DNA of 61,347 nucleotides from Oceanobacillus neutriphilus (GTDB lineage: Bacteria > Bacillota > Bacilli > Bacillales > Amphibacillaceae). Below the pieces are notes generated by a model. It was not told the origin of the DNA. It was given only the letters and a program-made list of their open reading frames with translations, and did no database searches. A program made the translations under genes and the position numbers. The DNA is taken from the NCBI RefSeq assembly GCF_014645515.1, contig NZ_BMLW01000023.1, positions 1-61,347 on the forward strand. The letters are read 5' to 3'. Shown in pieces: positions 51,601-59,994 of this stretch (positions within the stretch are counted from its first letter, which is position 1; each line of letters starts with the position of its first letter).

Positions 51601-52285
51601 TAAACAGAAACCAATAGTTATTGAATTTCCGTTAAGAGGCGAATGGAATGCTCCTACTACTCCTGCTAAGAAAGTTCCCAGTCATGGAACGAACAGAATG
51701 GGATTGCGATATGCCTTTGATTTCTTACAGCTGAATTGGAACCATTCCCATAAGCTGTCGTATGATGTGAGCATTTTGCGCTATTTATTATTAGGAGTTC
51801 CGTTGAAAAAATGCTATTGCTGGGGAGAAAAAATCTACGCTCCATGTGATGGAGAAGTTGTATTCGTGGAAGATGGAAACCGCGAAAGAAAGATTGCTCA
51901 TTGGCTTGTAGATTCGCTTATTGGAATAAAGAATTCCCTTTTCTTTAACGAAAGGAAACACAATTTTAATAAAATTGCTGGTAATTATATCATTCTTAAA
52001 TGTTCTGATGGTGTATATATAGCTTTTGTACACTTACAGACCAACTCTGCCAAAGTTTGTCTGCATGATAAATTAGAAAAAGGAGCACATATAGGGAATG
52101 TTGGACATTCTGGAAACTCAACCTTCCCCCATTTGCACTTTCAAGTTATGAACAGTGATGATATTGCAAACTCTCGAGGTATTCCCTGTCTATTTGAAGA
52201 ATACGAGATATACCGAAATGGACAATGGGAAACAGTACATCATTCCATTCCCTCTGCCACTGATAGAATACGATTTACAAAGTAA
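51593..52285 (+). CDS. M23 family metallopeptidase without a signal peptide
   Basis: A 230-residue protein with all LytM/M23 zinc motifs: HGTNRMGLRYAFDF (HxxxxxxxxD), GEKIYAPCDGEVVFVED, and NSTFPHLHFQV (HLH). There is no N-terminal signal or membrane segment, so it appears to be cytoplasmic, in contrast to most M23 wall hydrolases. GGAGATAGGAA precedes the ATG inside the TetR gene. Its substrate is open; cytoplasmic M23 proteins of this size occur in Bacillaceae but are not well characterised. Confidence 0.83.
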   Translation: MDNKQKPIVIEFPLRGEWNAPTTPAKKVPSHGTNRMGLRYAFDFLQLNWNHSHKLSYDVSILRYLLLGVPLKKCYCWGEKIYAPCDGEVVFVEDGNRERKIAHWLVDSLIGIKNSLFFNERKHNFNKIAGNYIILKCSDGVYIAFVHLQTNSAKVCLHDKLEKGAHIGNVGHSGNSTFPHLHFQVMNSDDIANSRGIPCLFEEYEIYRNGQWETVHHSIPSATDRIRFTK

Positions 52286-52422
52286 AGGTTATCTCCCTTT
52301 AATCTCAAATTAAAAATCTTTCCCGCTATGGTCTGAATTACAATACAGAAACGCCAATAAATGTTTGTTCGATTTTAAATAAAGAGCAAGATGCAAATAG
52401 GCTATATTGATGTGTAAATAAC

Positions 52423-52460
52423 GCTGTAAGCTCAAATTAATTACAGATTTGGCTTACAGC
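52423..52460. terminator. hairpin between convergent genes
   Basis: GCTGTAAGC and GCTTACAGC form a 9-bp perfect stem with a further AAAT/ATTT pair inside. It lies between the M23 gene and the convergent permease gene and may terminate both. Confidence 0.6.
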
Positions 52461-52551
52461 ATATAATTTATCAGAGCCATATCCTTACCTGTATACAGGG
52501 ATTTAAAACAGAAATTTATGTAGTGATTTTAAAGAATCACAAAATCCAGGT

Positions 52552-53706
52552 CTATTTCACCTGTGAATATTTCATTCTAAAATATACAAGGAGATCAGCT
52601 CCTATTTTTATAATTAGCGTAACACCAATAGTTAAAATAACATTCGGGATAAAACTGCTAAAAAAGAAAAATGAATTATCCTCCATTTTGGTTAGCATTT
52701 CTTCCACCTGATAATGCTGTATCGGAAACAGGTTTAATATTTTAGCTACTATTCCTGTTTGATAAATTTGCCCTGACAAATATGGTAAGAAAAAGATTCC
52801 TAGAGAAACTGCTAATGATATAAAAGGTGATTTTGTCATGGAAGAAATAAGTAAAGTAATGCCAACAACCGAAAGTAAACCTAATAATTGAACTCCAATC
52901 ACTAAAAGATAAGCTTGTAAGTTATTCATTTCCAGAGGAAAATCATACAGCATAACAGAAAAATTCGTCTGAATACTAGCGTCCCAACCGCTCATCCCGT
53001 AGTAATAATTAAAAAATAGAAAAGAAATCAATTGGATAACAAAAAATATTAAAGTAGAAACTCCTGCCGCTACAATAATTTTTGCTATCGTTAATTTTCC
53101 TCTGCCATATTTGGTAGAGAGTAATAACTGATTTATTTTGCTGGCAGCTTCATTCGAAAAAACAGAAGCACAAATAAAAATAATAAACAAACTTGCAAGG
53201 AGAAACATATTATTTGTAACCAGAAACAAATTTCCCCATGTGTTGTAAGCTCCAAGTTTTAAAGGTTTATCAAAACTTGCAAATCCAACTTCCTGAACGG
53301 TTGGAACATCCATTTGATGGAAGGTTATCTCTTGGCCATTTTCCATTGCATCATTCATTTTGAGATACATATCTTCTTCTTTAGGGAAGAAGACACTTGC
53401 TATATACCAGGAAAATAAATCAAGCGGTCTTTTTTCTACAGTATGACTTTGATATTCAACCATATAATCTGACAAAACCTCTTCTACTATTTGATCATTA
53501 AAGTCACCTGTATACTTATTTGTAATCTCTGAATAATACTCTGGATATCCTATCTCCTCATTGTTTTGCTCCGCATAGGAAAGCTGGGAATAATAATAAC
53601 CTACTAAAAAAATACCAGCTATAATGACAAGTGAAACAATACTAGTCACTAAAAAAGTACGATTTCTAACCAATTTCTCCAATTCATATTTTATCAATGA
53701 CATCAT
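52552..53706 (-). CDS. ABC-2 permease of the sigma-controlled transporter
   Basis: A 384-residue permease with an N-terminal helix, a long outer region (residues about 40-165) and five or six further helices. NQLLLSTKYGRGKLTIAKII is the coupling segment. The start overlaps the ATPase stop by 4 bases. It ends a four-gene operon (sigma, anti-sigma, ATPase, permease). Confidence 0.85.
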   Translation of the reverse strand: MMSLIKYELEKLVRNRTFLVTSIVSLVIIAGIFLVGYYYSQLSYAEQNNEEIGYPEYYSEITNKYTGDFNDQIVEEVLSDYMVEYQSHTVEKRPLDLFSWYIASVFFPKEEDMYLKMNDAMENGQEITFHQMDVPTVQEVGFASFDKPLKLGAYNTWGNLFLVTNNMFLLASLFIIFICASVFSNEAASKINQLLLSTKYGRGKLTIAKIIVAAGVSTLIFFVIQLISFLFFNYYYGMSGWDASIQTNFSVMLYDFPLEMNNLQAYLLVIGVQLLGLLSVVGITLLISSMTKSPFISLAVSLGIFFLPYLSGQIYQTGIVAKILNLFPIQHYQVEEMLTKMEDNSFFFFSSFIPNVILTIGVTLIIKIGADLLVYFRMKYSQVK

Positions 53707-54575
53707 TTCACAGCCTTCTTTCCTAAATAATATAAATATAAATCCTCCAATGCAGGTGGAACCCTCTTCGCGTTCTCTGTTGGAGCTTCTTTAGAAATAA
53801 TTCGTAAGACCGTTCCTTGTGCTTCATGCTTTTGATTACTGACTAAGTGTTTTGCTGTTAACTCATCAATAGAAACACCCTGGATAAAACATTCCCACAC
53901 CTGGCCGTCAATTTCTTTTACCAGTTCTGTTGAACTTCCTCTGTTTTCAATTTTGCTGTTATTTAAAATCAGGATTTCATCAGCGATATATTCCACATCT
54001 GAAACGATGTGTGTAGATAATATGATGATTTTTTCCTTTGAAAAAGAGCTGATCAAATTTCTAAACCGCACTCTTTCTTTTGGATCAAGTCCAACTGTCG
54101 GTTCATCTAAAATCAATACCTTCGGGTCATTTATCATTGCTTGGGCAATTCCTAAGCGTTGTTTCATTCCTCCTGAATACTTCTTAATCTTTTTATTTTC
54201 CACATCTTCTAAACCAACTAATTGTAATAATTCTTTACATTTCTCTTTAGCCATATTTTTATCTAAACCTTTTAAGGCGGCCATATACAATAAAAATTTT
54301 AAAGCAGTAAAGTCAGGGTAGTAACGGAAATCTTGAGGTAAAAATCCAAGTATAGAACGAAATGAATCTGCTTTTTCCTTCGTATTTTCTCCGTTATAAA
54401 TAATAGAACCTTCATCTGCCTTTATCACTCCACAGATAATACGCATCAGGGTTGTTTTACCCGAACCGTTTGCCCCTAATAATCCATAAACTCCAGGTTC
54501 TAATGCAATGGAAATATTATTTAATACTGTTGTCTTTTCATATCTCTTTGATATATTTTTAATTTCCAAAGTCAT
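53703..54575 (-). CDS. ABC ATPase of the sigma-controlled transporter
   Basis: A 290-residue ATPase with Walker A GANGSGKT (about residues 33-40), Q-loop FLPQDFRYY, signature YSGGMKQR, Walker B VLILDEPTVGLDP and H-loop STHIVSD. The C-terminal part ends ALEDLYLYYLGKKAVK. GGAGG lies 9 bases before the ATG. BcrA-like ATPases with a single permease are common in peptide antibiotic resistance. Confidence 0.9.
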   Translation of the reverse strand: MTLEIKNISKRYEKTTVLNNISIALEPGVYGLLGANGSGKTTLMRIICGVIKADEGSIIYNGENTKEKADSFRSILGFLPQDFRYYPDFTALKFLLYMAALKGLDKNMAKEKCKELLQLVGLEDVENKKIKKYSGGMKQRLGIAQAMINDPKVLILDEPTVGLDPKERVRFRNLISSFSKEKIIILSTHIVSDVEYIADEILILNNSKIENRGSSTELVKEIDGQVWECFIQGVSIDELTAKHLVSNQKHEAQGTVLRIISKEAPTENAKRVPPALEDLYLYYLGKKAVK

Positions 54576-54595
54576 ATAAAGCTTGCCTCCTTAAA

Positions 54596-55279
54596 TCAGT
54601 TCTGTTTCTCTGCATGATATAAATCCTTTAATCGTATTTCTTCGGAGTGATCTTTATATTGAATTTCTATTTTGTCATCATCTGTCAGTTTCTTTTCTTC
54701 ACCATTGTCCAGTAATAAGGTGTTTTCATCTATGAAGGTATACGTAATATCCGTGCCGCCTTGTTGAGCCGCCGCCAACTCATAATGTATATTCCATTTT
54801 TTATCCGCTAATATATTCCAATTTTCATAAATGTTAATCAAATCGGTATAATTTTTGCTACTTTGCTGTTCTATAGCTAAAAGATATCGGTTATCCTTTT
54901 TTGATTGAAAAGTCAATGTGACTGTATTATCTTGCTGCTGGATACTTGTCTGAACATTGCTTTCATCTGCTATCCACATATGGACAAAAAGAAAATGATA
55001 CCCAATGGCTAGAACAAGAAAAAGTGCAAGTAATGAGCCGGTAATAACGAAAATCTTTTTTCTGTTTTTGGAGCGAACTTTTTTAAGATAGTCGATATTT
55101 CTTTTCTCGTCCTTTTGCTCATTCGTACGATCTGTTAACAAATCCTCTTGCATATCTTCCAAATATTCTCGGCATTCCTCGCATTGTTCCATGTGTTCTT
55201 CCATTAATTTATTGGTCTCTTCACTTGTTAAATTTTCAATATAACTAGGTACTAAATCTTTGAAAACATTATGATCCAT
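54596..55279 (-). CDS. anti-sigma factor with zinc-binding domain
   Basis: A 227-residue protein: an N-terminal ZAS-type domain with HMEQCEEC (H29, C33, C36, the HxxxCxxC zinc motif), one transmembrane helix (about residues 73-95) and an outer domain of about 130 residues with beta-rich character. I start at the ATG at 55279, which overlaps the sigma gene by 11 bases and has AAGGGTGAT upstream. It should hold the ECF sigma factor at the membrane until a signal arrives outside. Confidence 0.83.
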   Translation of the reverse strand: MDHNVFKDLVPSYIENLTSEETNKLMEEHMEQCEECREYLEDMQEDLLTDRTNEQKDEKRNIDYLKKVRSKNRKKIFVITGSLLALFLVLAIGYHFLFVHMWIADESNVQTSIQQQDNTVTLTFQSKKDNRYLLAIEQQSSKNYTDLINIYENWNILADKKWNIHYELAAAQQGGTDITYTFIDENTLLLDNGEEKKLTDDDKIEIQYKDHSEEIRLKDLYHAEKQN

Positions 55280-55766
55280 CCGTTTTATCACCCTTTCGTA
55301 TTTGTTGTTTGGCACGGTAAAATGTTACCCGGGCCCAATTTTCTGTTTCTCCAAAAATAAGACCAATTTCTTTAAAAGATAAATCCCCTAATAATCTGAG
55401 AAACATAATTTCACGCTGTTTATTATTAAGCTGATGTACTTGTTTGAAAAAATTAATTTTCTCTTCATTTCTGAAATATTCTTCTTCTAAATTTGGAAAT
55501 CTTTTTTCTTCATTACTTAATGATTCCGTTAACTTCTCTTTTTTCTTCTCCCGATTAATTTCCTGCAGCCAAACATTTTTTGCGATGGAGCATAACCATG
55601 TGGAAAATTTCGCTTTTCCATTGTCGTGAAAATTATCAATAGATTTTATAGCTTGATAGAAGGTTTTCTGGGTCAGCTCTTCAGCAATTTGACTGTTATT
55701 GGTCAGGGTTAATAAATACTTAAAAATAAAATCCGCATAGTCTTGATATATATTGTCTTTATCCAC
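55269..55766 (-). CDS. ECF-type RNA polymerase sigma factor
   Basis: A 165-residue sigma factor: region 2 with YADFIFKYLLTLTNNSQIAE, ELTQKTFYQAIKSIDNF and KFSTWLCSIAKNVWLQE (residues 9-75), and region 4 with LNNKQREIMFLRLLGDLSFK then EIGLIFGETENWARVTFYRA (110-160). It starts with GTG at 55766 after AAAGGAGG. Its operon partner is a zinc-type anti-sigma factor and it probably directs expression of the ABC transporter behind it. Confidence 0.88.
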   Translation of the reverse strand: MDKDNIYQDYADFIFKYLLTLTNNSQIAEELTQKTFYQAIKSIDNFHDNGKAKFSTWLCSIAKNVWLQEINREKKKEKLTESLSNEEKRFPNLEEEYFRNEEKINFFKQVHQLNNKQREIMFLRLLGDLSFKEIGLIFGETENWARVTFYRAKQQIRKGDKTDGS

Positions 55767-56234
55767 TTTTTACCTCCTTTCATGCTTGTGCTTTGTGTCT
55801 ATTGATAGATTAAACTTTAGCGCTTCAAAAAGTTTGAAGCTCTGTAACGGAAGACTATGCTTGGCCAACATTCAAATGAATTGCAAGTAACGATTGTAGC
55901 AAATATGTATAATAGATTTTTTTATCTTCCTTATTACTTCATAACAGTTTTTTCAAGAGTAGTTTCTATGTAAGAAAGATTTTATAGAAAATAGATCAAC
56001 AAGCTATCACTGAATGGATGTCTGCAATTAAACAAGTCTTTTAAAATCTTATCATCTATATATCCAGAAATGAGTTAATTCGTTACAATATTTTTCTTTT
56101 TTTCATACAAATTTTTTATATTTACTATTTCTACGCTAAAAGTAAAAAGCAAATCATAGATACGGTCAAATAAAAAACAACCTGCAGAAATACAAGTTGG
56201 TTTAAATTACTCCTCTATCAGAAAACAAATTAAG
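55767..56234. other. sigma promoter region and gene-free DNA
   Basis: Upstream of the ECF sigma gene lies the hairpin GCTTCAAA-AAG-TTTGAAGC (55822-55840), which may be an operator or a leader stem. An ECF-type promoter is expected here but I cannot fix its -35/-10. The remainder (56000-56230) is AT-rich without a supported gene. Confidence 0.4.
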
Positions 56235-56417
56235 ATGAAATATAGGGAAGGACAAAACATCGTTGAAGAAAGGTTGTATGCTTTAAAAAGATACTTTATG
56301 GTAACTTATGAAGCTGATTTTCAGCCTGAAAGAAATGTGCAGAAAGATAATTCTCATATCCGCAACCTGTTTGATGATGAGGAAAATAATGAATTAATTA
56401 GAGTCAGAGGGAAATAA
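56235..56417 (+). CDS. small hypothetical ORF
   Basis: A 60-residue frame, MKYREGQNIVEERLYALKRY to a basic C-terminus. The frame remains open and protein-like upstream of the ATG for 20 codons (QPAEIQVGLNYSSIRKQIK) until a TAG, and there is no good ribosome binding site. It may be a remnant of a longer gene. Not recognised. Confidence 0.25.
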   Translation: MKYREGQNIVEERLYALKRYFMVTYEADFQPERNVQKDNSHIRNLFDDEENNELIRVRGK

Positions 56418-56480
56418 CGTGTTGATCAGGATAATCTGATGAATTTAATTACCACTTTGTCAATTAGAGAGAATTACATT

Positions 56481-56810
56481 TTAGAATAACCTTCTGCACA
56501 TACTAAGCACCCGCTCCAAATCATCATTATGCAGGTTACCAAGATGACGCTTTAATTCAGATCCATGAATTGAAGTGATTTTTGAAGTGCGTGCAATAGA
56601 AGCTTTCAATAATCCGGCTTCTTTCCAATGCTCCAAAACTACATCAAATTGATTTCTAGCCTTTTGGCTTGTTACCGGAGCGATAATGACATCTACATCT
56701 AAAGCTAATTCATTTCCAACAATAATAACAGGGCGTTGTTTAGTTTGACGACTGCCTTTAAAAAGAACATCTGCCAACCAAACTTCGCCCTGTTTCATTT
56801 TATTTATCAT
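56481..56810 (-). CDS. type II toxin, MazF/PemK family
   Basis: A 109-residue toxin: MKQGEVWLADVLFKGSRQTKQRPVIIV is the MazF opening (GEVW...RPV), then VIIAPVTSQKAR and ARTSKITSIHGSELKRHLGN. These carry the conserved residues of the ribonuclease fold. I start at 56810 (MINKMKQ) inside the antitoxin gene end. MazF/PemK proteins cleave RNA to arrest growth and are neutralised by the upstream partner. Confidence 0.85.
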   Translation of the reverse strand: MINKMKQGEVWLADVLFKGSRQTKQRPVIIVGNELALDVDVIIAPVTSQKARNQFDVVLEHWKEAGLLKASIARTSKITSIHGSELKRHLGNLHNDDLERVLSMCRRLF

Positions 56811-56970
56811 TATATATGTCATCCTCCTCATTATCCCACCAGGAATAATTTTCACCTAGCAAAACTACATCAGTCGCCATATATTTTTTTCTAATTTTGT
56901 CAAGTACCATTTGCCGATCTTGTTCACTCAGCATGTCAATTTCTTTTATAATTTTCTCAGGAATGGACAT
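56800..56970 (-). CDS. antitoxin partner of the MazF/PemK toxin
   Basis: A 56-residue protein: MSIPEKIIKEIDMLSEQDRQ then an acidic C-terminus with NYSWWDNEEDDIYNDK. GGAGGTGTGAT precedes the ATG. The N-terminal helices may dimerise; the acidic tail with WW is the type of segment that wraps the toxin. It lacks an obvious AbrB or ribbon-helix-helix DNA-binding domain, so how the operon is regulated is unclear. Confidence 0.7.
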   Translation of the reverse strand: MSIPEKIIKEIDMLSEQDRQMVLDKIRKKYMATDVVLLGENYSWWDNEEDDIYNDK

Positions 56971-57143
56971 AATATCACACCTCCATTAATCTATACTCTT
57001 ATTATACCTTATTTTCACATGAACATAAATGTGTATGTTTATTATTCAAACTAGGATATGAGGATTTGAATTACTTTCTGTAAAATTTTGGATAGAAAAA
57101 ATATAAATCAGAAAAGCCACCTAATTAAAGATGGCTCAATTGA

Positions 57144-57248
57144 TTATTTGTTAATATTTTTTGGTTCCAGCTGGATATTCATTTGGTTATTAAGCAGCAA
57201 ATGAAACAGAGGGTCTTCAAGCCCTAAGTGATACGATTTTGGATCCAT
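57144..57248 (-). CDS. 34-residue ORF directly after the histidine kinase
   Basis: MDPKSYHLGLEDPLFHLLLN then NQMNIQLEPKNINK. The ATG is 2 bases after the kinase stop and GGTGAT lies in the kinase 3' end, so it could be translated by coupling. The sequence has no membrane helix. It is either a small regulator or the remnant of a longer gene. Confidence 0.4.
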   Translation of the reverse strand: MDPKSYHLGLEDPLFHLLLNNQMNIQLEPKNINK

Positions 57249-57249
57249 T

Positions 57250-58317
57250 TCAATCACCAGGTAACCTCACAGTAATAGCCGTCCCTTGTCCCAGCTCACT
57301 ATTCACTTCAATCATGCCTCCATGGGCAGCGATTATTTGCTGGACAATCGCCATCCCCAGTCCGGTTCCTCCTGTCAGCGTTTCTGTAGAAGTCCCCCGA
57401 TAATAACGGTCAAACAAATGATTGACTGCATCCTCGTCCATCCCCTTGCCGTTATCTTCTATCACGACTTCCACCTGATCTTTTTTCTTAATCGAAACTG
57501 TAACTGCCGTTCCTGCCGGGTTATGCTCGACTGCATTTACGATTAAATTGGTAAATGCCCTTTTGAACAGCTGTATATCCCCTTTTATATAAATTGGGTC
57601 ATTACTGCCGATGAATTCAAACGAAATGTCCTTATCTACAGGTAAATTAGCTGTTTCAGCTACTACCCTTCGCAGCAGCTCTGTCAATTCTATTTTTTCG
57701 GAATTTCTTTTTATATCCAGCGATTGATCCATCCGAAAAGCGATACCAAGATCAGAAATCAGCTCTTCCATATGCTTGGATTTTTCTTTAATCAGCTGTA
57801 AAAATTCTATTCTTTCTGCCTCACTCCATGTATGCTTCTCTGATAAAAGCATATCTGTGTAGCCGGAGATGTATGACAATGGCGTCTTCAAATCATGTGT
57901 CACGCCGGCTGCCCACTCCTGTCTCAGCTTGTCAAATTCTTCCCGTTTTTTCTCATTCTCCTGCAGGATAACAGAAAGAGATTCCAGGTTGGTATTTACT
58001 TTTTTGTAGATACGGCTGGATAGAATTTGTTTTTTCTGTTTTGGAGCCAAATATTCTCCATTGGATAGAACTTCTATCCGGTTCAAAACACCGTACATGG
58101 GTCTTGCAAAATAGTAGCCATAAAACAAACAATATAAGAAATAAAATGCAACGGCAACCCAGGATAATACCTTTATCCATGTCAGGTTATCCGGCTCCTG
58201 CAGAAGGTAAATATATAATACACCAGGAATTGCTAAGACAAGCATCAATAAAAATTGATGCAGGATAAAGCTTAATGTAAAACGAACAACTAAACTTTCA
58301 GTCAGCCATCGTCTCAT
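57250..58317 (-). CDS. intramembrane-sensing histidine kinase
   Basis: A 355-residue kinase with two transmembrane helices (about residues 18-40 and 48-70) separated by only about 8 residues, so it has no outer sensor domain. H141 in VTHDLKTPLSYI is the phosphorylation site; ATP-binding motifs NLIVNAVEHN, EDNGKGMD and GGTGLGMAIV follow. It overlaps the response regulator gene by 4 bases. Kinases of this shape often sense peptide antibiotics through a partner transporter, here the ABC genes upstream. Confidence 0.9.
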   Translation of the reverse strand: MRRWLTESLVVRFTLSFILHQFLLMLVLAIPGVLYIYLLQEPDNLTWIKVLSWVAVAFYFLYCLFYGYYFARPMYGVLNRIEVLSNGEYLAPKQKKQILSSRIYKKVNTNLESLSVILQENEKKREEFDKLRQEWAAGVTHDLKTPLSYISGYTDMLLSEKHTWSEAERIEFLQLIKEKSKHMEELISDLGIAFRMDQSLDIKRNSEKIELTELLRRVVAETANLPVDKDISFEFIGSNDPIYIKGDIQLFKRAFTNLIVNAVEHNPAGTAVTVSIKKKDQVEVVIEDNGKGMDEDAVNHLFDRYYRGTSTETLTGGTGLGMAIVQQIIAAHGGMIEVNSELGQGTAITVRLPGD

Positions 58318-59033
58318 GGTGAATCCTCTGTATCTGGTGGCACTAATTTATACCCGATACCCCTCAATGTAACAATCAGTGAAGGATGCTTCGGGTCCTG
58401 CTCGATTTTTTTGCGCAGCCGCATAATATGGATAGAGACTGTTTTCTCATCTCCAAAACTATCGTATCCCCACACAGTTTCATATAACTGCCCTGCCGTA
58501 AACACTTGTTTCGGATGCTCTGCTAAGAAAAGCAATAGCTCAAACTCTTTGGCAGGACATGCGATAGCTTTTCCGTTAATCAATAATTGAGCTGCTTTTT
58601 TATCCAGGCTGACTGGTCCAAAATGATACACTTCTGCAGTCGGCTCTGCTATTTGCTGATATTGCTCCTGCCGTCGGAATTGTGCATGGATGCGTGCAGC
58701 AACCTCCAACGGATTAAAAGGCTTCGTAATATAATCATCTCCCCAAATTCCAAAGCCTGTCAGCATATCCAAATCACTTGAGCGGGCAGTAAGAAACAGA
58801 ATGGGGGCATTCGTCTTCTGACGGATTTCCTGGCACAGCTGAAATCCGTCTGTATCCGGCAGCATCACATCCAGTACAATTAAGTCATACGTTGTGCTTG
58901 AAATTTTTTCTTTCACTTCTTTTCCGGAATAAGCACTGCGGATAAACGTATAGCCTTCCTTTCGCAGCATTTTTTCAAGCATTTGAATAATACCCGGTTC
59001 ATCATCGACCAGCAGTATTTTTTGTGAACGCAT
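58314..59033 (-). CDS. OmpR-family response regulator
   Basis: A 239-residue regulator: receiver domain with D55 in LIVLDVMLPD as phosphoacceptor, conserved DD near residues 10-11 and the lysine in DDYITKPF, then a winged-helix DNA-binding domain (residues about 130-235; GDEKTVSIHIMRLRKKIEQD, TLRGIGYKLVPP). GGAGA precedes the ATG. Partner of the downstream kinase; it should activate the ABC operon and itself. Confidence 0.92.
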   Translation of the reverse strand: MRSQKILLVDDEPGIIQMLEKMLRKEGYTFIRSAYSGKEVKEKISSTTYDLIVLDVMLPDTDGFQLCQEIRQKTNAPILFLTARSSDLDMLTGFGIWGDDYITKPFNPLEVAARIHAQFRRQEQYQQIAEPTAEVYHFGPVSLDKKAAQLLINGKAIACPAKEFELLLFLAEHPKQVFTAGQLYETVWGYDSFGDEKTVSIHIMRLRKKIEQDPKHPSLIVTLRGIGYKLVPPDTEDSP

Positions 59034-59061
59034 CTTTTTTCTCCTTTTTTACAATTCGTTA

Positions 59062-59994
59062 TCAAGCTGTATCCCGTTTTTTGAATACCTGCCAGCTTAA
59101 CCCTGCCAACACCAAAATATACATAACTAATACAGAAAGAGAAAAGCCTAAAGTCATTTCCGGTCTTGCCGGCAGATGGAATATATACAGGCTTATATCG
59201 CTGTTGGCAAAAGGCAGATATTTTAAGCCGGGCAAATAGGATGTCGCTTCTATGATAGAATTCCCTACAATCATAATAAACAAAGAAATCCCGACTGCCA
59301 ATGCACTATTTCTCAAAATCGTCGAAATGGTAAAAGATAGCGTAACATAACTAAGTATTGGAAGAAAACTCAGGCCATACATTTTAACGGTCTGCAGGAA
59401 TACATTCATCTCTGTGACTTTACCTTCCGAATTTAAGAATAAGTCTGTTGTGCTCAAATTTCCAAATCCATAGAAAATAGCGTTCACACAATAGCCAGTA
59501 ATAACTAATAGGGCCAGCATCCCTAAAGCAAATAATGACACGGAGATATACTTGGAAAACAGGATTTTTGAACGGCTGTGCGGACGGATTAGCAACAGCT
59601 TGATTGTGCCGCTAGTATACTCCCTTGACACCACATCCGCAGCAATGACAATTGCAAATATAATCACCATTTCAATTAACCCGGAAAAACGAAGTAAAAT
59701 AGACCAGGGATTCCCACTGACCGGAGCAATATCATTTTGCAGGCGGTAGTTGGCAATCTGAAGCTTATTCTCCGTATCAGCATACATTTGAGGAGAAAGT
59801 TCATCAATCTCTAATTGTCCCTGGTATCGCTCCATAAGCTCCATTTGTTCTGCCCGCCAGTCGGATACAGGCTCTTCATTTAGCTTATTCATTACAAAAC
59901 TGCCTGCTGTTATCGCAATCAACAGAAATAAAATAATCCAAGTCAGCTTCCGGTTAACTATTTTCATCATTTCATTTGAAATTAATCCAATCAT
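59062..59994 (-). CDS. ABC-2 permease of the two-component-linked transporter
   Basis: A 310-residue permease: an N-terminal helix, an outer domain of about 80 residues, and five further helices, with SREYTSGTIKLLLIRPHSRS as the coupling segment typical of BcrB/lantibiotic immunity permeases. It overlaps the ATPase gene by 4 bases. Confidence 0.87.
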   Translation of the reverse strand: MIGLISNEMMKIVNRKLTWIILFLLIAITAGSFVMNKLNEEPVSDWRAEQMELMERYQGQLEIDELSPQMYADTENKLQIANYRLQNDIAPVSGNPWSILLRFSGLIEMVIIFAIVIAADVVSREYTSGTIKLLLIRPHSRSKILFSKYISVSLFALGMLALLVITGYCVNAIFYGFGNLSTTDLFLNSEGKVTEMNVFLQTVKMYGLSFLPILSYVTLSFTISTILRNSALAVGISLFIMIVGNSIIEATSYLPGLKYLPFANSDISLYIFHLPARPEMTLGFSLSVLVMYILVLAGLSWQVFKKRDTA

